A stretch of 64,000 bases of DNA from Rivihabitans pingtungensis (GCF_003201855.1 NZ_QJKI01000004.1:1-64000); one strand, 5' to 3'; counted from the stretch's first letter, positions 44,350-54,443 are shown. Program-made: numbers and translations. Notes: generated by a model from the sequence alone, not told the origin.

Positions 44350-45363
44350 ATGATCAATCACATCAAACTTAACAATTTTGGCCCACTCTCGCATATCAAC
44401 TGGTCAGAACTTGGCAAGATCAACCTGATCATCGGCGGCAATGGCAGTGGCAAAACTTTTTTGCTCAAAGCCATCTACAGCAGCCTGCGCACACTGGAAG
44501 ACTACAAACGCGGCAATGAGCAACGCTCTGCCTCCGATATTCTAGCCGACAAGCTGTACTGGACATTTCAGGCGGAAAAAATTGGCGACCTGGTCAGCAA
44601 AGGTGCTGACACGCCGTTGTCGAGCGATATCGCATTCGACGGGAAATCCTTCTCCTACAGCTTTGGCAAAGACACCAGCAAGCAAATCGCCAGCATTGAA
44701 AATCACGTTCCGCCCCGCGCCAGCAATTCTGTTTTTCTGCCCGCCAAAGAAGTGCTCTCCCTGCACCAGATCATTTTGGCCGCCCGAGAACAAGACAAAG
44801 TCTTTGGCTTTGACGACACCTACTATGACTTGGCCAGGGCCTTGCGTATTTCGACCAGCCGGGGAAAAAACTACAAAGAATTCTCCGACTCACGCAAAAA
44901 ACTCGAAAATATTCTCGGCGGCGTCATCGAATATGACGAAGTATCGGGCCGCTGGTTATTCATCAAGGGACGCCATAAATTCCCGATTGGCGTCACTGCC
45001 GAAGGCATCAAGAAAATTGCCATTCTCGACACCTTGCTCGGCAATCGCTACCTCGACATCAATTCAGTTGTCCTGATTGATGAACCCGAATCGGCGCTGC
45101 ACCCTACTGCCATCTCGCAGTTGCTCGACATCGTTGCCATGCTGGCCGAACGCGGCATTCAGTTTTTTATGGCCAGCCACTCCTATTTTGTCGTCAAGAA
45201 ACTCTATCTCATTGCCCAGGCGCGCAACTGGCCAATCCCCGTCATCTCGGCAACCGACGATGGCTGGGTTTGTGATGATTTGCAAAACGGCATGCCGGAA
45301 AACCCGATCATTGCCGAATCTATCCGCCTCTACCGTGAAGAAGTGGAACTGGCCCTGAAATGA
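44350..45363 (+). CDS. OLD/ABC-type AAA ATPase, defence operon gene 3
   Basis: 337-aa SMC/ABC-like ATPase (AAA_15/AAA_21). Walker A is GGNGSGKTFLLK (about 28-38), Walker B VVLIDEPESALHP (about 240-252), and a switch His is in FFMASHSYFV. No Toprim nuclease domain is attached, unlike OLD or GajA. ATG 44350 has GAGAG 10 nt upstream; ATG 44341 is alternative. It overlaps gene 4 by 4 nt, so they form a two-gene unit, like PtuA- or AriA-type ATPases with separate effectors. G+C is visibly lower than in flanking genes, suggesting separate acquisition. Confidence 0.88.
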   Translation: MINHIKLNNFGPLSHINWSELGKINLIIGGNGSGKTFLLKAIYSSLRTLEDYKRGNEQRSASDILADKLYWTFQAEKIGDLVSKGADTPLSSDIAFDGKSFSYSFGKDTSKQIASIENHVPPRASNSVFLPAKEVLSLHQIILAAREQDKVFGFDDTYYDLARALRISTSRGKNYKEFSDSRKKLENILGGVIEYDEVSGRWLFIKGRHKFPIGVTAEGIKKIAILDTLLGNRYLDINSVVLIDEPESALHPTAISQLLDIVAMLAERGIQFFMASHSYFVVKKLYLIAQARNWPIPVISATDDGWVCDDLQNGMPENPIIAESIRLYREEVELALK

Positions 45364-45905
45364 CCACAGTCAAGATCATCGAATCGGAGCTGACATTTGG
45401 CCCCTACCCCGCTGACCAGTGTTTTTACATTGAAAAGAGCAAGTGCTATGGCAAGATTGAGGAAGGCGTGCAGATAGCCGAATTCCTGCTGTTGCGCCAG
45501 AAGGCGGGTGCGCATCCCGTCATCTGGATCATTGAAGCCAAATCCAGCAGCCCCCGGCCACAAACGCAGCCCAACTTTGACCAGTTCATTGACGAAATCC
45601 GCGTCAAGCTCAGCAATGCCTTTCTGCTCGGCATCGCCGCCCGCTTGAACCGCCATAGCGCGCCGGTCAATGAATTGCCGGCGCCCTTTCAGGCGCTGGA
45701 CTTGCAACACACCAGTTTCCGTTTTGTCCTGGTCATCAACGGCCACAAGGAAGAATGGCTGGCGCCAGTGCAGGACGCCCTGTCTCTTGCCCTGAAACCT
45801 GTTGTCAAGACCTGGGCGCTGCCGCCCAGCTCTGTCGTTGTGTTGAATCATGACCTGGCTGCACAACAAGGCCTGGTCACCCCCGCGACGACCACTCCCG
45901 AATAA
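45360..45905 (+). CDS. Small putative nuclease/effector, defence operon gene 4
   Basis: Unrecognised 181-aa protein translationally coupled (ATGA) to the AAA ATPase. The motif WIIEAKSSSPRP (about 54-65), preceded by a helix and a conserved-looking Glu (GKIEEGVQIAEFLLLRQ), fits a minimal PD-(D/E)XK nuclease core (E-x-K), but the upstream Asp is not certain. A C-terminal strand FRFVLVINGHKEEW follows. By position it should be the effector or sensor partner of gene 3. An alternative is a regulatory protein without catalysis. Confidence 0.65.
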   Translation: MTTVKIIESELTFGPYPADQCFYIEKSKCYGKIEEGVQIAEFLLLRQKAGAHPVIWIIEAKSSSPRPQTQPNFDQFIDEIRVKLSNAFLLGIAARLNRHSAPVNELPAPFQALDLQHTSFRFVLVINGHKEEWLAPVQDALSLALKPVVKTWALPPSSVVVLNHDLAAQQGLVTPATTTPE

Positions 45906-45918
45906 GAATCCGCCCCCG

Positions 45919-47640
45919 ATGACCACCAAAACCAAACTTGAACTCACCTGGCCCGGCAAGCACAAGCGCCCACGGCTGGAACCGCGCATCCTGCTGGAAG
46001 ACAAGGCGCTGTCCTATCACGCCGCATCGCATGGCCTTCCTGATCTGGTTGACCAGGCAGCCGGCGCGGCTGCCCCCGCTTTTGACGACAATCTGCTGAT
46101 CCACGGCGACAACCTGCTGGCGCTGAAGGCGCTGGAAAGCAAATACACCGGCAAGATCAAATGTGTATTCATTGACCCACCCTACAACACCGGCAGCGCC
46201 TTCACCCATTACGACGACGGGGTCGAGCATTCGATGTGGTTGACGCTGATCCGGGATCGCCTGGAGATCATTCGGACGCTGCTGGCGGAGGATGGCTCGT
46301 TGTGGATTACGATTGACGACAATGAGGCGCACTATCTTAAAGTATTAGGCGACGAAGTATTCGGTCGTGCCTGCTTTATCACCGACATTTCGTGGCAGAA
46401 ACGCGATGGCCCACCAAATGATAGAAAGATTGGATCAATCCACGACCACGTTCTAGTTTGGGCAAAGAGCCGTTCTGGCATTAGCAAGAAAACGGTGGCG
46501 GAGGAGAAGTTTAATTTGATGCCGCGCACCGAAAAGGCTGATGCTCAGTACCAAGTATTTAACGAACCATCAGGCCCAGACCCACGCGGCCCGTTTCGAA
46601 AAATTGACACCACAGCAAACGGGAAAGGGGGGCGATATGTTGAGAGCCTTTACTACCCAATTCGTAATCCCTACACAGGACAAGATGTTTGGCCACGCGA
46701 AGGCACATGCTGGAGGCATAGTAAAGACGAGATGGTTCGATTGCAAGCCGATCAGCGTCTTTTCTGGGGGGCCAAGGGTACGGCCACAACACCAATGCGA
46801 AAGCTCTTCAAGTATGAAGCCAAACAAGGAATGACAGCACCTTCAATTTGGAATGATACAGGGCTGAATCAACATGCTTCATCCCATATGGAAAAGCTTT
46901 TTGGTGAAAAAGCTTTTTTTGAGACACCCAAGCCAGAAGAACTGCTGCAGCGAGTAATCCATATCGCCACCAACCCCGGCGATCTCGTCCTCGACTCCTT
47001 CGCCGGCTCCGGCACCACCGGAGCTGTTGCGCACAAAATGGGCCGGCGCTGGATCATGGTCGAACTGGGCGAGCATTGCCACACCCATATCGTGCCGCGC
47101 CTGAAAAAAGTGATCGACGGGCAAGACCCTGGCGGCATCACCAAGGCGGTGGGCTGGCAGGGCGGCGGCGGCTTTCGCTATTACCGGCTGGCGCCGTCGC
47201 TGCTGAAAAAGGACAAATGGGGCCACTGGGTGATCAACCCGGCCTACAACGGCGAAATGCTCTCGGAAGCCATGTGCAAGCTGATGGGCTTTACTTACGC
47301 GCCCAGCCAGTCCACTTTCTGGCAGCACGGCCAGAGCACAGAAACCGATTTCATCTATGTCACCACTGGCAGCCTCAGCCACGACCAGTTGCGCGTGATC
47401 AGCGAGGAAGTCGGCAGCGCGCGTTCGCTGCTGATCTGCTGCAAGGCGTTTATGGCCGACGTTACGGCCTTTCCCAACCTGACGCTGAAAAAAATCCCCA
47501 AGACGGTCCTGCACAAGTGCGAGTGGGACCATGACGATTACAGCTTTTCCATCGACGTGCTGGCCGAGCCGGAGGAGCAGCCCGAGGAGGACGATGAGTT
47601 TGCCCTGAATGCCGATGCCGAGGAGGCTGCCGATGAGTAA
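45919..47640 (+). CDS. Beta-class DNA methyltransferase (Type III Mod-like), defence operon gene 5
   Basis: Site-specific adenine methyltransferase of 573 aa. The catalytic motif DPPY (FIDPPYNTG, about 84) precedes the SAM motif DSFAGSGTTG (about 358), the beta-class order of Type III Mod subunits. The region between (nt about 46305-46940) is the target-recognition part and is clearly AT-richer: about 49% G+C by hand count against 60-67% on either side. The C-terminal tail is very acidic. ATG 45919 is 13 nt after gene 4; the stop overlaps gene 6 by 8 nt. It would protect host DNA. Confidence 0.92.
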   Translation: MTTKTKLELTWPGKHKRPRLEPRILLEDKALSYHAASHGLPDLVDQAAGAAAPAFDDNLLIHGDNLLALKALESKYTGKIKCVFIDPPYNTGSAFTHYDDGVEHSMWLTLIRDRLEIIRTLLAEDGSLWITIDDNEAHYLKVLGDEVFGRACFITDISWQKRDGPPNDRKIGSIHDHVLVWAKSRSGISKKTVAEEKFNLMPRTEKADAQYQVFNEPSGPDPRGPFRKIDTTANGKGGRYVESLYYPIRNPYTGQDVWPREGTCWRHSKDEMVRLQADQRLFWGAKGTATTPMRKLFKYEAKQGMTAPSIWNDTGLNQHASSHMEKLFGEKAFFETPKPEELLQRVIHIATNPGDLVLDSFAGSGTTGAVAHKMGRRWIMVELGEHCHTHIVPRLKKVIDGQDPGGITKAVGWQGGGGFRYYRLAPSLLKKDKWGHWVINPAYNGEMLSEAMCKLMGFTYAPSQSTFWQHGQSTETDFIYVTTGSLSHDQLRVISEEVGSARSLLICCKAFMADVTAFPNLTLKKIPKTVLHKCEWDHDDYSFSIDVLAEPEEQPEEDDEFALNADAEEAADE

Positions 47641-50437
47641 GCGGATTGACGGCAGTCGGGCCGCGCAGCAGATTGCGGCCCGGCTCTCCCTGCGCGGGCC
47701 GCAGCGCGATTCGCTGGACATCCTGGCCAACCTGCTGGAAACGCTGGAACTCACCAAAGATGCCGACCTGCAACACTGGCTGAAAACCATCCGCGCCCAG
47801 TACCCGACGGTGGAGAAATTCGAGCGTGATTTCCCCACGCTGTGCTTTGCGCTGGCCACCGGCGTGGGCAAAACCCGGCTGATGGGGGCAATCATCGCCT
47901 GGCTGTTCATCACCGGGCGCAGCCGGCATTTTTTTGTGTTGGCCCCGAATCTGACCATTTACGAAAAGCTGAAACAGGATTTCCTGCCCGGCAGCCCCAA
48001 GTACGTGTTCAAGGGCATTACCGAACTGGCGGACAATCCGCCGGTGCTGATCACCGGCGAGGACTACGAGGATGGACGCGGTGTGCGGCTGGACATCGCC
48101 GTGCCGCAGAATGTAACCGGCGAGCTGTTCACCAACGATACGGCGCCGCACATCAACATCTTTAACATTTCCAAAATCAACGCCCGCGATAACAAAAAAG
48201 GCGCAGCCAAGTCCAGCATGGCGCGGGTGCGCCGCTATCAGGAATATCTAGGCGAATCCTATTTCGACTATCTGGCCGGCCTGCCTGACCTGGTGGTGCT
48301 GATGGACGAGGCGCACCGCTATTACGCCAGCGCTGGGGCCAAGGCAATCAACGACCTGAAGCCGGTGCTGGGCATTGAGCTGACCGCCACGCCCAAGACG
48401 GTGGGCGCCAATCCGCGCCAGTTTGCCAATATTGTCTATCACTACCCGCTGTCCCGCGCCTTGCAAGATGGCTATGTGAAGATTCCGGCGGTCGCCACGC
48501 GTCGGGATTTCCGCGCCGATCAGGTCAGCGCCGAGCGGCTGGAAGAAATCAAACTGGAAGACGGCATCCACCATCACGAATTTGTGAAAGTAGAGCTGGA
48601 AAACTACGCCCGCAGTTTTAATCAGCCCGTGGTCAAGCCTTTCATGCTGGTGGTGGCGCAGGATACGGCGCATGCTTCGGCATTAAAAGCCAAGCTCGAA
48701 TCTGCAAGCTTTTTCAACGGCCATTATCAGGGCCGGGTGATTGAGGTGCACTCCAACCAATCTGGCGAGGAATCCGACGAGGCGATGGCCCGCCTGCTGG
48801 CGGTGGAGCACGACGAAAAAACCGAAGTGGTTATCCACGTCAACAAGCTGAAAGAGGGCTGGGACGTGACCAATCTGTACACCATCGTGCCGCTGCGCGC
48901 TTCGGCTTCGGAAATCCTTACCGAACAGACCATTGGTCGAGGGCTGCGCCTGCCCTTTGGCCAACGCACCGGCGTGGAGGCGGTAGACCGGCTGTGCATC
49001 ATCGCCCACGACCGCTTTCAGGATATTGTCGATAGGGCTAACGATCCTGAGTCGATTATCAGAAAAACCGTCTATATCGGCGCGCCGGAAGATGCCGACG
49101 TGCCGGATAAACAGCCACACTTGCTGAATACCGGCTCGATGCTCGACATCCTGTGCACCGGCCATCAGCCGGAGCAGGATGGCAAACCCCTCGATGAGGC
49201 GGCTGGCGCAATCACGCCCGCCAGGATGATCAGCCCGGAGGAATCCCGCCTGGCGGAGCTGGCCTTGCGCGCCGTGCAGCAGGAAGCCGCCAGCTTGCCG
49301 TCGAGCAAGGCCTTGAACCATGCCGAGGTGCAGCAACGGCTGGTGGCCAAGGTCAAACGCTGGGCAGAAGAAAGCGCACCGCCGCAGGCCAGCCTGCCGG
49401 GAATGGAAGCCGCCAAGCTTACCAGTAGCCCGGAAGCGCTGGTGTCGCACGTGGTGCGCCATGTGACCGAGCGCCTGATCGAATTGACCATCGACATCCC
49501 GCAGATTGCCGTGTTGCCAACGCGTGAAGTGAATTACCACTTTCAGGCATTCACCCTGGAAGGGCTGGAGAAAATCGCCTACCAGCCAGTCAGCCAGGAA
49601 TTACTGTTGCTGCATCTGGAAGACAATCAGCAGGCGCGCATCCAGTGGGAAGGCGCTGACGTTCAGGAGACCCGACCCGAGGATTACATTGTCCGCCAAT
49701 TGGTCGATCAGGATGCTATCGACTACGACGAGCATGCCGACCTGCTTTATGGGCTGGCCGGGCAAGTTGTCGCCCGCCTGCGCGAACATCTGGGCGGCGA
49801 TGAGGACAAGCTGGAAAACGTGTTGATTTATTGGCAGCGGCAACTGGGTGAATTTGTCTGGGCGCAGATGCAGCAGCATGTCTGGGTCACGCCGACAGAT
49901 TACATTGGCAAGGTGACTCAGGGTTTTGACGTGCTGAAACCCGCTAGTTTCACGCTGGCCGCCAGCGAATATCCCCGTGATTTCCGCGCTCCCATTACCG
50001 ACAAGCGCCTGGTGCGACAGATGGTATTCAAGGGCTTTCGCAAGTGTTGTTATCCGTACCAGAAATTCCAGTCGGTTGAGGGTGAATGGCGGCTGGCGCA
50101 GATTCTGGAAGATGACCCTGATGTGATCAAGTGGATGAAGCCAGCACCGGGGCAGTTTCGTATCGAATACCAGAGTGGCAAAAATTACGAGCCGGATTTT
50201 GTGGTGGAAACGACGGATGCCTGTCTACTCATCGAACCAAAGCGGGCCGATCAGATGGCGCTGGACGATGTGCAGGCCAAGGCGCGGGCAGCGCTGCGCT
50301 GGTGTGGTTACGCCAATCAACATGCGACGCAGCATGGCGGCAAGCGGTGGTGCTATCTGCTGGCGCCGGATACGGCCATTCAGTTGGGGTGTAGCGTCAA
50401 GATGTTGAACGCTGAATGGATTTTTACAGAGAAATAG
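47633..50437 (+). CDS. Res-like helicase with C-terminal PD-(D/E)XK endonuclease, defence operon gene 6
   Basis: Superfamily 2 restriction helicase of 934 aa. Motif I is ALATGVGKTRLMGA (about 75), motif II DEAH in VVLMDEAHRYYAS (224), motif III ELTATPKT, motif VI EQTIGRGLRLPFG (about 432). Near the C-terminus, YEPDFVVETTDACLLIEPKR (about 852-870) is a clear PD...ExK nuclease. This is the architecture of Type III Res subunits and related restriction endonucleases. ATG 47633 (MSKRIDGSRAAQQIA) follows GAGGAGG and overlaps the methyltransferase stop. It likely cleaves unmodified foreign DNA. Confidence 0.9.
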   Translation: MSKRIDGSRAAQQIAARLSLRGPQRDSLDILANLLETLELTKDADLQHWLKTIRAQYPTVEKFERDFPTLCFALATGVGKTRLMGAIIAWLFITGRSRHFFVLAPNLTIYEKLKQDFLPGSPKYVFKGITELADNPPVLITGEDYEDGRGVRLDIAVPQNVTGELFTNDTAPHINIFNISKINARDNKKGAAKSSMARVRRYQEYLGESYFDYLAGLPDLVVLMDEAHRYYASAGAKAINDLKPVLGIELTATPKTVGANPRQFANIVYHYPLSRALQDGYVKIPAVATRRDFRADQVSAERLEEIKLEDGIHHHEFVKVELENYARSFNQPVVKPFMLVVAQDTAHASALKAKLESASFFNGHYQGRVIEVHSNQSGEESDEAMARLLAVEHDEKTEVVIHVNKLKEGWDVTNLYTIVPLRASASEILTEQTIGRGLRLPFGQRTGVEAVDRLCIIAHDRFQDIVDRANDPESIIRKTVYIGAPEDADVPDKQPHLLNTGSMLDILCTGHQPEQDGKPLDEAAGAITPARMISPEESRLAELALRAVQQEAASLPSSKALNHAEVQQRLVAKVKRWAEESAPPQASLPGMEAAKLTSSPEALVSHVVRHVTERLIELTIDIPQIAVLPTREVNYHFQAFTLEGLEKIAYQPVSQELLLLHLEDNQQARIQWEGADVQETRPEDYIVRQLVDQDAIDYDEHADLLYGLAGQVVARLREHLGGDEDKLENVLIYWQRQLGEFVWAQMQQHVWVTPTDYIGKVTQGFDVLKPASFTLAASEYPRDFRAPITDKRLVRQMVFKGFRKCCYPYQKFQSVEGEWRLAQILEDDPDVIKWMKPAPGQFRIEYQSGKNYEPDFVVETTDACLLIEPKRADQMALDDVQAKARAALRWCGYANQHATQHGGKRWCYLLAPDTAIQLGCSVKMLNAEWIFTEK

Positions 50438-50590
50438 CACCCAATAGCCATGCAGGGAAAATAGACAGGCTGCCTCGCGCCTCAGCTAAACATTCCAGCA
50501 AGCTGATTGCCAGGGCCATGGTGGCACGCTGCACCCTTTTTTCCGCTATTGCGTAGCTTGGTGAAACCGCGCCTGACACGGCAAACAAAT

Positions 50591-50624
50591 AAAACCCCCC
50601 GCCGGTTTCCCGACGGGGGGTTTT
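50591..50624. terminator. Bidirectional terminator between defence operon and acnB
   Basis: AAAACCCCCCG and CGACGGGGGGTTTT pair around CCGGTTTCC. A-rich and T-rich ends give termination in both directions for the convergent genes. Confidence 0.85.
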
Positions 50625-50682
50625 CACTGCTGCGGCGCGCCCGGTGGAGGGAACCCCCGCCAGGCTTCACCCGCTGTGGCGC

Positions 50683-53280
50683 TTACGCTTCCACCGTTGC
50701 CGCCACATCCACGAAGGCCGGGATCTGGTCGAAGTTCATGTAACGGTAGATGTCAGCGGCCTTGGCGTTGACCACCTGGATGTGTTCCATGTACTCGGCC
50801 ACGGTCGGGATCTTGCCCAGCAAGGCGCAGATCGAGGCGAGTTCGGCGGAGCTGAGGAACACGCGGGTGTCCAGGCCCAGACGGTTCGGGAAGTTCCGGG
50901 TGGAGGTGGACACGGCGGTGCTGCCCTTGCGGATTTGTGCCTGGTTGCCCATGCACAGCGAGCAGCCCGGCATTTCCATACGGGCGCCGGAGCGGCCCAG
51001 GATGCCGTAGTAGCCTTCCTCGTTGAGGATGTACTGGTCCATCTTGGTCGGCGGGGCGATCCACAGGCGGGTCGGGATGTCCGACTTGCCTTCCAGCACC
51101 TTGCCGGCGGCGCGGAAGTGGCCGATGTTGGTCATGCACGAGCCGATGAACACTTCGTCGATCTTCTCGCCAGCCACTTCGGACAGCACCTTGACGTCGT
51201 CCGGGTCGTTCGGGCAGGCCAGAATCGGTTCGGTGATGTCGGCCAGGTCGATGTCGATCACGGCGGCGTATTCGGCGTCAGCGTCGCCCTTCAGCAGTTC
51301 GCCGTTGGCGATCCAGTCTTCCATCGACTTGATGCGACGCTTCAGGGTGCGGGCGTCTTCGTAGCCGTTGGCGATCATCCACTTCATCAGGGTGATGTTG
51401 GAGCGCATGTATTCGACGATCGGCGCCTTGTTCAGGTGCACGGTGCAGGCGGCAGCGGAGCGTTCGGCGGAGGCGTCGGACAGCTCGAAAGCTTGCTCGA
51501 CCTTCAGGTCCGGCAGGCCTTCGATTTCCAGGATGCGGCCGGAGAAGATGTTTTTCTTGCCCTTCTTCTCGACGGTCAACAGGCCAGCGCGGATGGCGTA
51601 CAGCGGAATGGCGTTCACCAGGTCACGCAGGGTGATGCCCGGCTGCATGGTGCCCTTGAAGCGCACCAGCACCGATTCCGGCATGTCCAGCGGCATCACG
51701 CCAGTGGCGGCGCCGAAGGCGACCAGGCCAGAGCCGGCCGGGAAGGAGATGCCAATCGGGAAGCGGGTGTGGCTGTCGCCGCCGGTGCCGACGGTGTCCG
51801 GCAGCAGCAGGCGGTTCAGCCAGCTGTGGATCACGCCGTCGCCCGGACGCAGGGCCACGCCGCCACGGGTGCTGATGAAGGCCGGCAGCTCGTGGTGCAT
51901 CTTGACGTCAACCGGCTTCGGATAAGCGGCGGTGTGACAGAAGGATTGCATGACCAGGTCAGCAGAGAAGCCCAGGCAAGCCAGGTCTTTCAGTTCGTCG
52001 CGGGTCATCGGGCCGGTGGTGTCTTGCGAGCCGACGGTGGTCATCTTCGGTTCGCAGTAGGTGCCCGGGCGCACGCCCTGGCCTTCCGGCAGACCACAAG
52101 CGCGGCCAACCATCTTTTGCGCCAGCGAGAAGCCCTTGCCGCTGTCGGCCGGGTTTTGCGGCAGACGGAACAGGGTGGACGGGGCCAGGCCGAGGGCTTC
52201 GCGGGCCTTGGCGGTCAGGCCACGGCCGATGATCAGCGGAATGCGGCCGCCGGCGCGCACTTCGTCCAGAATCACCGGGGTTTTGAGGGTGGTTTCGGCA
52301 ATCACGGCGCCGTTTTTGATGGCGGTGACTTTGGCGGTGGCTTGGTCGATGTGCAGTTCGACTTCGTCACCCATGTCCATTTGGCCGCAGTCGATTTCAA
52401 TCGGCAGCGCGCCGGCGTCTTCCATGGTGTTGAAGAAGATCGGGGCGATTTTGGAGCCCAGGCACACGCCGCCAAAGCGCTTGTTCGGCACGAAGGGGAT
52501 GTCTTCGCCAGTGAACCACAGCACCGAGTTGGTAGCGGATTTGCGCGAGGAGCCGGTGCCGACCACGTCGCCGACGTAGGCCACCAGGTTGCCCTTGGCG
52601 CGCAGGTCTTCCAGGAATTTCACCGGGCCGCGCACGCCGGCTTGTTCCGGGGTGATGCCATCGCGCGGGTTTTTCAGCATGGCCATGGCGTGCAGCGGGA
52701 TGTCCGGGCGGGACCAGGCGTCCGGGGCCGGGGACAGATCGTCGGTGTTGGTTTCGCCAGTGACCTTGAACACGGTGATTTTTTGCACGGCCGGGACTTC
52801 CGGACGGCTGGTGAACCACTCAGCATCAGCCCAGGATTGCAGCACGGCCTTGGCATTGGCGTTGCCCTTGTCGGCCAGTTCCTTCACGTCGTGGAAGAAA
52901 TCGAACACCAGAAGGGTTTTTTTCAGGGCATCAGCGGCAATGCCGCCCAGCGCGGCGTCGCCCAAGAGGTCGATCAGCGGCTTGATGTTGAAGCCGCCCA
53001 GCATGGTGCCCAGCAGTTCGGTGGCCTTCTCGCGGGAAACCAGCGGGGAAGCAGCTTCGCCACGGGCGACAGCGGCCAGGAACGAGGCCTTGACCTTGGC
53101 GGCGTCATCCACACCAGCCGGCACGCGGTTGGTCAGCAGATCCACCAGCACGGCTTCTTCGCCAGCCGGCGGGGTTTTCAGCAGCTCGACCAGTTCGGCG
53201 GTTTGCTTGGCGTTCAGGGGCAGCGGGGGGATTCCGATTTCGGCACGTTCTGCGACATGCTGACGATAAGCTTCTAGCAC
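50683..53280 (-). CDS. acnB: Aconitate hydratase B
   Basis: TCA-cycle 4Fe-4S enzyme interconverting citrate and isocitrate; 865 aa. The N-terminal HEAT-like domain ([38 protein letters not shown] start) and swivel domain come before the catalytic core, the AcnB order. Cluster cysteines are in [13 protein letters not shown] and [29 protein letters not shown] is also diagnostic. It converges on the defence operon. A 449-bp gap lies upstream. Confidence 0.97.
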   Translation of the reverse strand: MLEAYRQHVAERAEIGIPPLPLNAKQTAELVELLKTPPAGEEAVLVDLLTNRVPAGVDDAAKVKASFLAAVARGEAASPLVSREKATELLGTMLGGFNIKPLIDLLGDAALGGIAADALKKTLLVFDFFHDVKELADKGNANAKAVLQSWADAEWFTSRPEVPAVQKITVFKVTGETNTDDLSPAPDAWSRPDIPLHAMAMLKNPRDGITPEQAGVRGPVKFLEDLRAKGNLVAYVGDVVGTGSSRKSATNSVLWFTGEDIPFVPNKRFGGVCLGSKIAPIFFNTMEDAGALPIEIDCGQMDMGDEVELHIDQATAKVTAIKNGAVIAETTLKTPVILDEVRAGGRIPLIIGRGLTAKAREALGLAPSTLFRLPQNPADSGKGFSLAQKMVGRACGLPEGQGVRPGTYCEPKMTTVGSQDTTGPMTRDELKDLACLGFSADLVMQSFCHTAAYPKPVDVKMHHELPAFISTRGGVALRPGDGVIHSWLNRLLLPDTVGTGGDSHTRFPIGISFPAGSGLVAFGAATGVMPLDMPESVLVRFKGTMQPGITLRDLVNAIPLYAIRAGLLTVEKKGKKNIFSGRILEIEGLPDLKVEQAFELSDASAERSAAACTVHLNKAPIVEYMRSNITLMKWMIANGYEDARTLKRRIKSMEDWIANGELLKGDADAEYAAVIDIDLADITEPILACPNDPDDVKVLSEVAGEKIDEVFIGSCMTNIGHFRAAGKVLEGKSDIPTRLWIAPPTKMDQYILNEEGYYGILGRSGARMEMPGCSLCMGNQAQIRKGSTAVSTSTRNFPNRLGLDTRVFLSSAELASICALLGKIPTVAEYMEHIQVVNAKAADIYRYMNFDQIPAFVDVAATVEA

Positions 53281-53729
53281 AGCTTCATCCTCTCTATTTC
53301 AGGCAAGAGTATCTGGTGGGGGTAAAACGTCCCGGCGGGTCGGCAAACCCGGAACACCGGCTCGAAAGCGGAAGCTGTACAGGCGAGGGCGACATGCGGC
53401 GCAAGGCTGCGGGGCCACCGGATGCCTGGAGCGGGTCCGTGCGGGATAAGGCCTGTCGAAACGGCCCAATTTTATCGGAAAGCGGACTTAATGTGAAGAA
53501 AATGCGACACTTTTCCCGGTTTTTTTCCACGGACGGCGATTTTTGCCGGCAGATGGCGGGAATGTGACAAAAAACTGGGTTTGCCGCGCGCGGATGCGGC
53601 GGGCGGGTTTTTGGCGTGCTTTCAGCGGTTTACGCCCAAGCCCGCACCAAGCGGGCGCTTGCTTGGTGCGCATGACGCCCGCACGCCAGCGCCGGCGTGC
53701 GGGTTTGCCCGGATTGCGCCAGGCGCGGC
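53281..53729. other. acnB upstream region with two strong hairpins
   Basis: No gene is supported. The acnB promoter should lie near 53290-53520 (minus strand). At 53644-53652 with 53661-53669, GCACCAAGC/GCTTGGTGC forms a 9-bp stem, followed by CCCGCACGCC/GGCGTGCGGG (53678-53687 with 53694-53703), a 10-bp stem that probably terminates the tetR transcript coming from the right. Confidence 0.55.
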
Positions 53730-54374
53730 TCAGGACTGGGTGGCGGGATTGGTCAGGCCGGCAATCACGAACGGAATCATGTGGCGCACCACGGTGTCCG
53801 GGTCGCGGGCAGAGACAATATCGCTCTTGACGAAGATTTTCAGCACGTCGTTGCCGGCAAAGGCGTTGAACATCAGGCCAAAGGCCAGATGCAGGCGCCA
53901 GGCCAGTTCTTCCAGCTTCAGGCCGGGCAGCACGCGGGAAAACGCCTTGCTGTAGCGATTGACGAATTCGCTGTATTGCTGCGGCAGGGTGTCGCGGATC
54001 AGCCGGTGGTTTTCCACAAAGGTGCGCGACAGCAGGCGCACAAACATGGCGCCGCCGCGATTGGGGTCTTTGGACAGCGCCAGACAGGGGCGGATGAAGG
54101 TCATCAGCACGCCTTCGACGGTGATCGGCGCGCCGGATTTTTCCAGCACGTCCAGCTCGGCCACGCATTGTTGATTCAGGGGCGCCAGGCGACGCACCAG
54201 CACGGCCTGAAACAGCGCGTCTTTCGAGCCAAAGTGATAGTTGACCGCAGCCAGGTTCACTTCGGCTTGCTGGGTGATGGTGCGCAGCGAGGTGGCCTCA
54301 AAGCCGTGTTCGACGAACAAACGCTCGGCCGCGTCAAGAATGCGGGTGGCGGTGTCTTTGGTGGCGCTATCCAT
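53730..54374 (-). CDS. TetR/AcrR-family transcriptional regulator
   Basis: 214-aa repressor. The N-terminal helix-turn-helix is ATRILDAAERLFVEHGFEATSLRTITQQAEVNLAAVNYHFGSKDALFQAVL. The C-terminal ligand domain includes GGAMFVRLLSRTF and resembles PsrA-type fatty-acid or general efflux regulators, though the ligand is not decided. ATG 54374 is chosen because an upstream in-frame ATG (54416) falls inside the predicted -10. It is divergent from ccoI across 457 bp; its target is unknown and may be itself. Confidence 0.88.
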   Translation of the reverse strand: MDSATKDTATRILDAAERLFVEHGFEATSLRTITQQAEVNLAAVNYHFGSKDALFQAVLVRRLAPLNQQCVAELDVLEKSGAPITVEGVLMTFIRPCLALSKDPNRGGAMFVRLLSRTFVENHRLIRDTLPQQYSEFVNRYSKAFSRVLPGLKLEELAWRLHLAFGLMFNAFAGNDVLKIFVKSDIVSARDPDTVVRHMIPFVIAGLTNPATQS

Positions 54375-54414
54375 GGTTTTCCGTTGGGGGGGATTAAGAG
54401 TCTGAGTCTCTGTC

Positions 54415-54443
54415 ATTATATTTTTATAAGTGGTTGTTTGAAA
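54415..54443 (-). promoter_or_regulatory. Candidate tetR promoter
   Basis: Minus strand: TTTCAA (54438-54443), 17-bp spacer, perfect TATAAT (54415-54420). The start near 54408 gives a 34-nt leader to ATG 54374 and rules out the upstream ATG. Confidence 0.6.

Noticed and set aside
40205..50437. Assignment of the operon to DISARM or BREX
   Set aside because: A SNF2 helicase and a methylase are shared with class 1 DISARM, but DrmA, DrmB and DrmC are absent; PglZ, BrxC and other BREX hallmarks are also absent.
50644..53277. An 877-codon open frame antisense to acnB
   Set aside because: Same mirror effect; composition is Gly/His/Val/Gln-rich with no family match, and acnB is complete.
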